From the NCBI GenBank assembly GCA_030407085.1, contig JAQOWT010000028.1:1-64000 (forward strand): DNA of 64,000 nt, read 5' to 3'. The notes under the pieces are model-generated. The model was not told the origin of the DNA. It did no database searches and saw only the letters and a program-made list of their open reading frames with translations. Positions 27,902 to 35,552 of this stretch are shown here, one piece after another (the first letter of the stretch is position 1; every line of letters starts with the position of its first letter). The DNA comes from Trichopria drosophilae (taxonomy: Eukaryota > Arthropoda > Insecta > Hymenoptera > Diapriidae). The position numbers and the translations under genes were made by a program.

Positions 27902-29578
27902 TTAAAACTGTTGTTCTCGTTGATATCTCAGATTTATCAAGCTATTCTTCTTGTCCTTTTTCTTATGGGTTGCTTGTGTTCCTCCAAGGTATATGGTCAA
28001 TGTCTTGTTTCGCATACATGTTCTAAGAGAATCGTAAGCGCAATCCACAACCCCCCTTCCCACCTGAACACAGCCCTCCAAGTTCAAACTTTCCAAGATG
28101 TTGCTACTTCTTAACAAATGACGAATTTCGTCTTCAGCTACTCCATAATTGTCAGAGCAATTTACTTTCACCAGTTGTGGCAAATCGGCAAGGAAATGTA
28201 CACCTACTGTCGGATGCATGAATCGCATAGTTATCTCCTCTAAATTTGTTAAATGCATCAAAGGATCAAGAGCAAATTCTCCTCTAATCTGCGAACAACC
28301 TGATATGTTTAATTTCTTTAATTTTTGTAGATGTTCTCCTATGTTATAAATTAGATCCTCATTCATCCATGCACAATACAAAGTTTCTAAAATATTTAAT
28401 GATGTGCATGTCTTTGAAAAATCCATCTCTGGGTCCATGAAAATCTCATCCATTTCTAGAAACATGTGTTCTTCAACTACATTTCTTCCTTCTTCCATTT
28501 CTTGAATGAACTCAGAATTCTCTTGTACAGGGTATTCATTTATTAATAATTCCCTTAAGAATATTTTATTATTTCCATTTTTGGCTATTGCTTTTATTAT
28601 TTCATTACCAAAGGCGTTTTTATTTTGTTTTAATCTAAGCACTTTGATACAATTTTGCTTGTTTAAAAATTGAGATAAATATTCCTCTTTAAGATGGTAA
28701 CAGTCTTCAAATGTTATCTCTTCTATGAATCTGCTTGCACTTTGCAAACACTTCCCAGTGATATTTGACCCTCTAAATAATATTTCCCGCAACTTTATGT
28801 TATTTTTAAACAAAACATTAAATTCTTCGTCCATGGGACCTATAGTGATACCTACATGTAATTTTTCGAGTTCCGTGTTGTTTTTTGCAACTGCATAAAA
28901 CCCATTTGGCCTGACGGTTACTCCTACAGTAGACAATTCTTTTAATATTTTACATTTATTTCCTGCTATGGTAATTATTTGTGGTGGTATTAATTTGGCA
29001 TTGTTTACTAATTCAATATTTCTCAGGGTTTTGTATCCCTTTTGAATCACGTTGTAAACATCCTCTGATTTTATTTCTGACTGATCCCATCCATCCTGAA
29101 ACATCCATGAATTAGTCGATAGTGATGAAATATCATTGTACGATCTGTGACTTCCCTCTTTCCAGGTCACTGATAATGCTTCACACTGTTCTCTTTCTTT
29201 ATATGTTAGGAAAGAACAAATATTAGCTATTGGAACTACCGGAAGATGCATGATTGTAGTCTCATTCGATGTTACTATTAATTCAGGATTAGGTTCAGAA
29301 ATAATATCTCTATTATGCCATCTATCAGCAGATAAAATTTTTAATTTTCTATTATGTAAGAAAAACGCTTGAGTCTTGGAGGAGTCCAAAACCTTTTGGG
29401 CCTGCTCCATGGTGGGAAAGGTGACAAATGCAAGATTGCCACGACTTCTCCTAAGAACAACTGCATGTTCCGCCCCATAACTTCTAAAAAGATTCATCAA
29501 ATCACCCTTTTTAGAATGATTAGCCAACCTAGCAATAAAGACACGTCTGATCTTTGCTACCTTCTCTACTTGATTCAT
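27902..29578 (-). CDS. Third retrotransposon gene: RRM / F-box / leucine-rich-repeat protein
   Basis: This encodes a 558-residue protein in the position where env would lie, between pol and the 3' LTR. An RNA-recognition motif is visible near residues 10-85, with an RNP2-like VFIARL at 13-18 and an RNP1-like RGNLAFVTF at 46-54. Residues about 109-145 look like an F-box (starting HLPVVPIANICSFL, with a later W139), the fold that binds Skp1 in SCF ubiquitin ligases. Residues about 185-530 carry irregular leucine-rich repeats of the F-box/LRR type, for example LKKLNISGCSQ and LESLNLEGCVQ. The tail is basic (HKKKDKK, 538-544), a possible nuclear signal. No signal peptide or membrane segment is seen. 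The ATG at 29578 has A at -3 and lies five bases after a U28-AG tract, suggesting translation from a spliced RNA. By analogy it could deliver a protein, or an RNA-bound protein, for ubiquitination, but the target is unknown. It was probably captured from a host gene, and the parent is not identifiable here. Confidence 0.85.
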   Translation of the reverse strand: MNQVEKVAKIRRVFIARLANHSKKGDLMNLFRSYGAEHAVVLRRSRGNLAFVTFPTMEQAQKVLDSSKTQAFFLHNRKLKILSADRWHNRDIISEPNPELIVTSNETTIMHLPVVPIANICSFLTYKEREQCEALSVTWKEGSHRSYNDISSLSTNSWMFQDGWDQSEIKSEDVYNVIQKGYKTLRNIELVNNAKLIPPQIITIAGNKCKILKELSTVGVTVRPNGFYAVAKNNTELEKLHVGITIGPMDEEFNVLFKNNIKLREILFRGSNITGKCLQSASRFIEEITFEDCYHLKEEYLSQFLNKQNCIKVLRLKQNKNAFGNEIIKAIAKNGNNKIFLRELLINEYPVQENSEFIQEMEEGRNVVEEHMFLEMDEIFMDPEMDFSKTCTSLNILETLYCAWMNEDLIYNIGEHLQKLKKLNISGCSQIRGEFALDPLMHLTNLEEITMRFMHPTVGVHFLADLPQLVKVNCSDNYGVAEDEIRHLLRSSNILESLNLEGCVQVGRGVVDCAYDSLRTCMRNKTLTIYLGGTQATHKKKDKKNSLINLRYQREQQF

Positions 29579-29581
29579 CCT

Positions 29582-29613
<32 letters not shown>
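29579..29613 (-). promoter_or_regulatory. Candidate splice acceptor: U28 tract followed by AG
   Basis: In sense orientation a run of 28 T (29586-29613) is followed at once by AG (29585-29584), and the third gene's ATG comes five bases later. A long polypyrimidine tract ending in the first AG is the textbook form of a 3' splice site. It would let the downstream gene be expressed from a subgenomic RNA, as env is in errantiviruses. The 134 nt between the pol stop and this ATG contain nothing else recognisable. Confidence 0.55.
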
Positions 29614-29618
<5 letters not shown>

Positions 29619-29712
29619 TATGTCTATGTCATGTCAATTCATTTATTTCACGATTCTCCACAGTACATTATTAATTTCTTATAGGTTATCCACAGTATGT
29701 ATTATACATCAT

Positions 29713-32700
29713 TTAAATTAGTACAACCTTATCTATATGTTTTTGTATAATTTTTCCCTGTGCGTCTTTTAACAATACATTTTTCCTATCTGTTCGATTT
29801 ATAATTGTATATGGCCCGCTATATCTTTCACTAAATTTTCCAGATTTAGGTTCGACTAGAACTTTTACTCTATCACCCACTTGTCCTAAAAATACTTTAC
29901 TGTGCTTGTCATAATTTGTTTTTGATCGTACTTTCGCTTTTATTAAATTTTTACCAGCTATAACTTGCATTTCTGTGAGTCTTAATATTAGGTCAGACAA
30001 ATAAGAATTATAGGTTTTTAAATTCCCATTATCAGGAAATGAACTGGGACATCGTGCCACTTTTCCAAATATTAATTCAAACGGAGTAAAATTAGTACCT
30101 TCATGAACCGAAGTATTATATGAAAATATCGCAAATGGTACTAATTTATCCCAATCATTATAATCTGTAAGATAATGTTTAATATATTCTATTAATACCG
30201 CATGACTTCTTTCTAGACTACCATTAGTTTGAGGTCTGTAACTAGAAGTTGTATTTGGATGGATTTTAAATAATTTCGATATATTCGTTATTACTTTACC
30301 TATGAAGTTTGCTCCCCTATCAGATAAAATTTCTTTTGGTGCCCCATACTGTAATATGAATTTAGTTACAAACACATGAGCTATAGTTTCCGCTAATATA
30401 TTAGGGACTGGTACGGCTACACTATATTTTGTTAAATTATCTTGCATAGTTATTATATATTTATTACCATTAGGTGTTATAGGGAGAGGCCCCACAGCAT
30501 CTAAACAAACTTTCTCAAATGCTTCTATTGGAGTGTCTGTGATGATCATTGGTTCACGCGTTTTAGCTCTCACTATCTTATTTTTATGGCAACTATCGCA
30601 TTCGCGAATAAAATTTTGGATGTCATTTTTCATTCCCGGCCAATAAAATCTTTCATGAATTCTTTTATAGGTTTTTGATACGCCTTTATGCCCGCCGATA
30701 AGACTATTATGATACTCTTCAACAATTTTTAATCGTAACTCCTCAGGTGGTATTTGAACTTTTCCTGTACATATCACTATTGTTAAGTCTTTATCATGTT
30801 TAAATGTAGAATAAAATAATTCTTTTAACGATTCTACTGAATAATCCTCTATAAAATCTCCTATTTGTGAAATTCTAAAGGACGCCACCTTCAATTTATG
30901 AAGCAATTCACTTAAATTTATTAAGGATATTCTCAAATTCTCTTTTAAAATAATATCAAAATGTTTATTTTTAATAACAACAGTAAAAATCTTATATTTT
31001 TGATTCGGAGTAACTAATATTTGACCTATTTTCGGTTTCACTTGCTTTATTTTATCTATATTAATTATTTCTAACTCAACTAATAATTTACCTATAGGTG
31101 TGACTATTTCACAATCAGACGAGATAAAATGCACATAATTGTCTGGTCTATATGTCAAGTTCTCGCTAGTAAAATGTATTAATGTTGTGTCTTTACGGAC
31201 ATTAGTAAACCCTACGTCTGGTAAGATTTCCTCAGTTATATCTACTGTCGGTCTATCACTAAAAGTTACTAGTTGTCTTGGTATAATTGTATTCTTTTGT
31301 TTAACAGGATTATCCACAATACCTCCCTCCTTCGAGTTTAGTATCGGTTGCGTTTTACTGTAAGGAGTAGATGAAGCTACTGGATTTGTGATGGGAAAAC
31401 TGGTGTTAAATACTCCTTCGTTTGAAGTTAATGAGAAAGGATCAGTATGAGATTCTTGTTCCATGACGTCCGTTCTCAAATTTTTATTTTCTTTCCCTGA
31501 TATTTTTGCAGCTATTTTCTCCTTTTCTGAATCTAAAACATCTTGATATAATCCAAATTCTTGAGCTCTCACATTTTTCAATTCTTGTAATATTTCCTCT
31601 TCCGTTTCAGGCGTATGTTGTCGTCTTTTGAGTGAAACATCAAACTGATTAATTGAATCTTTCAATTCTTGTAAATTTAAAGAAAATGATTGCTGATTTC
31701 CATCATTATCATCAGTATCACTTGAATCGTACTGGAGTTCTTCCATTTCAATGGCATCAAGATTAGAATGTATATTTGAAGCTTCAACTTGTTCCATGGT
31801 CCCTTGTATCTTTGGATCTTCCCTTTCGACTACAACTAACGGTTCTTCATTTATTTCATCATTTGGATTAAATTCTAAATTAGGAAAAACACTTTTATGT
31901 TTTTGATGTATTGGAGGTTTTTCTATATCCTTCGCTCTTTCATCAGAAAATAATGAAGAAGATTTTAACATTCCGGACCTTGTTCTACTAGGCAAAATGT
32001 TTTCTTCCGTAAATTCCACATTTTTATTTTTAGAACCTACAGGTCTGCCAGATTTCTTCAAAATACTTATAGGTGGTATGTTACTTGGAACTTCACTCCT
32101 TTTGTCAATCGGTAATACATTTGTAGTACTATTTTTTAATAATGGTAGATCTATTGAACAATGTCGATTTCTATTAACTGGGTTTCTAGAAAGAGCATCG
32201 GCATTATTATTCAGTCGTCCTGGTTTATGTTTAAAATTATAACTATATTCTCGTAATTTAAGTCTCCATCTAACCAATCTTTGACCAGGATCCTTTACCG
32301 AATCTATCCATTTCAATGGTTCATGATCACTAACTAATAAAAATTGTTTCCCATACAAATAAGGTCTAAAACGCATTATAGCATACAAAACAGCTAAATA
32401 TTCCTTTTCTATTGTAGAGTAATTCTGTTCTGCATTTGTTAAAGTCCTGGACAAATAACAAACCGGTAAGTCGTAACCATTTAAGTTTTGACTCAACACT
32501 GCCCCAATAGCGTAATCTGATGCGTCTGTGCTTACAATGAAAGGCTCTTCAAAATTAGGATACTGTAATATTGGAGCTTCACATAATTTCTGTTTTAATA
32601 TATTAAAACTATTTTCTTGGCTTTCTTTCCAGGTAAATTTTTCGTTCTTCTTCAACAACTCAGTCAATGGTTTTACTATTGATGCATAATGTTCTATAAA

Positions 32701-34434
32701 ACGACGATAATATCCTGTTAACCCTAAAAACTCTCGAATATTTCGTTGTGTTTTGGGTCTTGGGAAATATTTTACTGCTTCAATCTTTTCTGGATTTGGT
32801 TTAAGACCATCTTTGCTAATTATGTGTCCTAGATATATTACCTCCGGTCGTAAAAAATTGCATTTGTCCGGTTGCAGAACCAAATTCGCTTCTTCTAATC
32901 TTTTAAATAATCTTCTTATTTTCTTTCTATGTTCTTCTAAATCTTTTGCGATTACTATTATATCATCCATATAAACAAAAGCTTCCGTTTTATTTAATCC
33001 CCTTAATATATTATCCATAAGGCGCTGAAATGTGGCTGGTGCATTTTTCAGTCCTTCTGGCATTCTGAGGTATTGATAGTGTCCATTCGGTGTAGTAAAA
33101 GCTGTCTTTGGACTATCTCTGTCATCTATTCCAATTTGTTGAAATCCAGATGCTAGATCTAATACAGAAAAATACATAGCTTCACCCATCATGTCAAAAA
33201 TATCGTCGATATTAGGTAATGGATAAGCGTCACTTATGGTCTTTTCATTTAGTTGGCGAAAATCAATAACCATACGCCATCTTCGATTACCATGACTATC
33301 CGGTTTCTTTGGCACAATCCATATAGGAGAATTATATGGTGAGTCTGAAGGTGCAATTATATTATTCTGTAGTTTTTGAAAAACTTGAGTTTCAATTTCA
33401 TTTTTGTGTACCGGTGGTTGTCTGTATTGTTTAGTATTGATTGGTAAATCATCAATAGTTGGAATTCGATGTTTTATTTTCGTCGTCATAGGCAGTTTAT
33501 CTCCTTTTAAGTAAAATTGAAAGGGAAACTCTTGAACCAATTCTATAATGTGAGCCGTTTCCTCTTCATTTAAATGATTCAATTTTAATAATTCAATAAT
33601 TTTTTTTACTCGGTCACTTGATTGTCCTATCATATTTTCATCTCTTACATCATCATTATTTCTTTCATCCTCCTTGGAATCATAATATTCAACTGGAATA
33701 ATTTCTTGAGGATGTATTATTATTTTTTGATCTTTTTCTGATGTATTTATAGCAAGAACATGACATTTTCCATTATCTGTGACTTGCACTAATGCTTCTC
33801 CAATATATACTTCATCATGCGATTTGATTCTTGGTAAATAACCCTCCTTCAAATTAGTATGAAGTAGGTTTAATTCAATCTGAACTTTTGTTCTTTTAGG
33901 GATTACATAAGTCTTAAAATCATTGTTATTATTATTAATAGGCGGTATGAATTTAATTGGTTTAGTTGGATTGGATGCTGTTACAATAGTATTGTGGAAA
34001 AAAGAAATCTCAGCTTTTTCTTTAATTAAATAATCTTTCCCTAAAATACCTACACAATTTAATGGAAAGGAAGAATCCACAATATGCAACTCCACTAAAT
34101 TATCTGCAATATTTATTCTAACTGTCCCTAAAGTCTCTATTTCATCATCTGTTATGCCTGAAATTCGTATTTTGCGTGAAACATTAACGTCAAGATCTGG
34201 ATTTAACGCATCGATTTTAACTAACGATATTTCTGCACCCGTGTCAATCAAAAAATCAGCCCTTTTTAATAATTCAGGACTGCGTATAAAAATTCGAGGT
34301 ACACCAGCATTTATTTTGACAATTTTGATTTGTCGGGTACCAGAAATTTTACTTTCTCGTGACGCTCTTTCTCTACTTGACTCGCCATCGCGTCTCCACG
34401 ACGAATCCCGGGGGAGTTTAAAGACTCTGAAACT
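29713..34434 (-). CDS. pol: Pol polyprotein: protease, RT, RNase H, macro-like insertion, integrase
   Basis: The frame is open from 34434, after a stop, and lies in -1 relative to gag. It has no suitable start of its own: the codon before IDTG is TTG. Translation therefore most likely enters by slippage at 34416-34422. Residues are numbered from that TTG codon (34251). Protease has its DTG at 3-5 and ILGKD near 69-73. Reverse transcriptase covers about 285-480, with catalytic D365 and YMDD at 427-430. RNase H covers about 565-690 (D576, E617, D642, D685). A long linker of about 690-1170 is acidic and low-complexity, then macro-like at 1017-1168. Integrase has an HHCC finger (H1181, H1188, C1218, C1221), a D1251-D1311-E1347 triad with D-35-E spacing, and a C-terminal GPY motif at 1479-1481. 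It should cleave the polyprotein, copy the RNA to DNA and integrate it. All catalytic residues are present and no stop interrupts the frame. Confidence 0.95.
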   Translation of the reverse strand, partial: SFRVFKLPRDSSWRRDGESSRERASRESKISGTRQIKIVKINAGVPRIFIRSPELLKRADFLIDTGAEISLVKIDALNPDLDVNVSRKIRISGITDDEIETLGTVRINIADNLVELHIVDSSFPLNCVGILGKDYLIKEKAEISFFHNTIVTASNPTKPIKFIPPINNNNNDFKTYVIPKRTKVQIELNLLHTNLKEGYLPRIKSHDEVYIGEALVQVTDNGKCHVLAINTSEKDQKIIIHPQEIIPVEYYDSKEDERNNDDVRDENMIGQSSDRVKKIIELLKLNHLNEEETAHIIELVQEFPFQFYLKGDKLPMTTKIKHRIPTIDDLPINTKQYRQPPVHKNEIETQVFQKLQNNIIAPSDSPYNSPIWIVPKKPDSHGNRRWRMVIDFRQLNEKTISDAYPLPNIDDIFDMMGEAMYFSVLDLASGFQQIGIDDRDSPKTAFTTPNGHYQYLRMPEGLKNAPATFQRLMDNILRGLNKTEAFVYMDDIIVIAKDLEEHRKKIRRLFKRLEEANLVLQPDKCNFLRPEVIYLGHIISKDGLKPNPEKIEAVKYFPRPKTQRNIREFLGLTGYYRRFIEHYASIVKPLTELLKKNEKFTWKESQENSFNILKQKLCEAPILQYPNFEEPFIVSTDASDYAIGAVLSQNLNGYDLPVCYLSRTLTNAEQNYSTIEKEYLAVLYAIMRFRPYLYGKQFLLVSDHEPLKWIDSVKDPGQRLVRWRLKLREYSYNFKHKPGRLNNNADALSRNPVNRNRHCSIDLPLLKNSTTNVLPIDKRSEVPSNIPPISILKKSGRPVGSKNKNVEFTEENILPSRTRSGMLKSSSLFSDERAKDIEKPPIHQKHKSVFPNLEFNPNDEINEEPLVVVEREDPKIQGTMEQVEASNIHSNLDAIEMEELQYDSSDTDDNDGNQQSFSLNLQELKDSINQFDVSLKRRQHTPETEEEILQELKNVRAQEFGLYQDVLDSEKEKIAAKISGKENKNLRTDVMEQESHTDPFSLTSNEGVFNTSFPITNPVASSTPYSKTQPILNSKEGGIVDNPVKQKNTIIPRQLVTFSDRPTVDITEEILPDVGFTNVRKDTTLIHFTSENLTYRPDNYVHFISSDCEIVTPIGKLLVELEIINIDKIKQVKPKIGQILVTPNQKYKIFTVVIKNKHFDIILKENLRISLINLSELLHKLKVASFRISQIGDFIEDYSVESLKELFYSTFKHDKDLTIVICTGKVQIPPEELRLKIVEEYHNSLIGGHKGVSKTYKRIHERFYWPGMKNDIQNFIRECDSCHKNKIVRAKTREPMIITDTPIEAFEKVCLDAVGPLPITPNGNKYIITMQDNLTKYSVAVPVPNILAETIAHVFVTKFILQYGAPKEILSDRGANFIGKVITNISKLFKIHPNTTSSYRPQTNGSLERSHAVLIEYIKHYLTDYNDWDKLVPFAIFSYNTSVHEGTNFTPFELIFGKVARCPSSFPDNGNLKTYNSYLSDLILRLTEMQVIAGKNLIKAKVRSKTNYDKHSKVFLGQVGDRVKVLVEPKSGKFSERYSGPYTIINRTDRKNVLLKDAQGKIIQKHIDKVVLI
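30748..31203 (-). other. Macro-domain-like module inside Pol
   Basis: Residues about 1017-1168 of Pol, just before the integrase zinc finger, follow the order of conserved elements of the macro domain in OARD1/ALC1-type proteins. A first strand leads to the stretch VHFISSDCEIVTPIGKLL (1040-1057), where family members have an H-x-I-S-x-D-C plus glycine-loop signature. Next come a helix, then IGQILVTPNQKYKIFTVVIK (1075-1094), a long helix, and FRISQIGDFIEDYSVESLKE (1125-1144), matching the second loop and last helix. A final strand TIVICTG closes it at 1157-1163. Both glycine loops are altered (VTPIG, IGDFIE), so ADP-ribose hydrolysis is doubtful and binding uncertain. The match was made by eye and from memory, without a profile search. 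Confidence 0.6.
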
Positions 34435-35552
34435 TCACTAATTTCTACAGGAGAATTATCCTTTTGATGAGACGTTGATGGTAAGGATGTTCGATATCTA
34501 CTTTCTTGTGAATTTTGATAAAAACCCCGTCGTTGATAAGGAGGTTGATACGTGCACGGTTGTTGAAATGATTGATTTAATGATTGATTAAATGGTTGGT
34601 TAAATGGTTGATTAAATGGTTGCAAATTATAAGGATTTACTGGATATATATTTGGCGGCATATTCTGCATTTGAGAATTCATATAAGGATGATATGCATA
34701 CGGAGGATAGAAATATTGATAAGGATACGGGTATGAACATGGAGGCATAGGCATTGGAGGTGGTAAATACTGACAGCCCAGAGATCGATCAAAATCCTGA
34801 TTTTGATTGTATTTATTAGTATCATGATTTAAAGTCCTGGGATATACTTTAGAAGGATAATGTGTAGTTTGATTAATAGGATAATTATGAATATGAGAGT
34901 CTTCTGATGTATCATGAGAACTATGAGCTATTCTACACCCCTGAATATCCCTTAAATCTACTTTATTCAAATTACATCTGCGTTCTCTTTTGACTGCTAT
35001 TTCTAACGCCTCATCTAAACTTTTTGGATCTCGTGCTTCTACAATTCCAGCTATTTCATCTGGCAACCCTTTCAAAAAAACTTCTAATGCACATTCTACT
35101 AATGGCAGTATCATGTCTTTCGATCGATCTTCATATGTCTCTTTTAATGTTAAACTTGCTCCCGAAATAATAATATTTATTCTATCATAAAAATCATTTA
35201 CAGATTCCCCTTTTTGCATATAAGACTTTTCTAATTGTTCCACATAATAATTATAAGTTTTTCCTGGAGAAAATCTTGTCTTTAAGTGTTTTATTAGAGA
35301 ATCCACAGTATTAAAAGTCTTACTATAAACACTGTCCCTAGCTGTACCTTGTAATTTCCCAATAATACTATTAACAAAATTACTTTCTAATTGGTCTGGT
35401 ATATACTGCGATGCATTCTTTATGTCTTGTAAAAAATTTTTCAAGGGCATATTCTTACCATCGTAGTAAGGTATGTTTACCACAGAGTTTTGTAAGATCA
35501 TATACTCTGCCATTGATGTCATCATTGTATTTGTTACATTATGTTCCTCCAT
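34311..35552 (-). CDS. gag: Gag structural protein
   Basis: This encodes 413 residues from the ATG at 35552, whose context aagATGg is favourable. The frame extends nine codons upstream to a TTG after a stop, but that is not a normal eukaryotic start. Residues about 16-190 fit a retrotransposon Gag capsid domain: a YYDGKNMPLKNFLQDI entry, LIKHLKTRF in the middle, then ESVNDFYDR and FLKGLPDEIAGIV, and the homology-like helix SLDEALEIAVKRERR. Residues about 250-345 are rich in Pro, Tyr, Gln and Asn, with a short FNQP tandem repeat. No CCHC zinc knuckle is visible, so RNA packaging must rely on other basic segments. The last 41 codons overlap the open pol frame, and the shift site lies inside the overlap. 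The product should assemble the virus-like particle in the cytoplasm. Confidence 0.9.
   Translation of the reverse strand: MEEHNVTNTMMTSMAEYMILQNSVVNIPYYDGKNMPLKNFLQDIKNASQYIPDQLESNFVNSIIGKLQGTARDSVYSKTFNTVDSLIKHLKTRFSPGKTYNYYVEQLEKSYMQKGESVNDFYDRINIIISGASLTLKETYEDRSKDMILPLVECALEVFLKGLPDEIAGIVEARDPKSLDEALEIAVKRERRCNLNKVDLRDIQGCRIAHSSHDTSEDSHIHNYPINQTTHYPSKVYPRTLNHDTNKYNQNQDFDRSLGCQYLPPPMPMPPCSYPYPYQYFYPPYAYHPYMNSQMQNMPPNIYPVNPYNLQPFNQPFNQPFNQSLNQSFQQPCTYQPPYQRRGFYQNSQESRYRTSLPSTSHQKDNSPVEISEVSESLNSPGIRRGDAMASQVEKERHEKVKFLVPDKSKLSK
34416..34422 (-). promoter_or_regulatory. -1 ribosomal frameshift site (T TTA AAC)
   Basis: In the gag frame the sense sequence reads tct tta aac, so the heptamer TTTAAAC sits in the phase X XXY YYZ required for simultaneous -1 slippage. 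After slipping, reading continues in the pol frame, which has been open since 34434. Twelve bases further on, CGTC-gtgga-GACG can form a short GC-rich hairpin, and ctcc/ggag offers an alternative. The strength of the stimulatory structure is not established. Confidence 0.85.

Noticed and set aside
27902..29578. Envelope gene in the usual position after pol
   Set aside because: The protein has no signal peptide, furin-like site or transmembrane anchor. Its motifs are RRM, F-box and LRR instead.
29586..29613. A28 run read as the poly(A) tail of a captured mRNA
   Set aside because: The run lies 5' of the third gene in sense orientation and is T-rich on that strand. A retrocopied tail would be A-rich and 3' of the gene.
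29713..34251. Pol starting independently at 34251
   Set aside because: The codon there is TTG, and the protease coding continues upstream in frame into the gag overlap. Frameshifting at 34416-34422 explains expression better.
31139..35190. Short plus-strand ORFs opposite gag and pol
   Set aside because: They are antisense shadows of the gag and pol frames with no recognisable domains.
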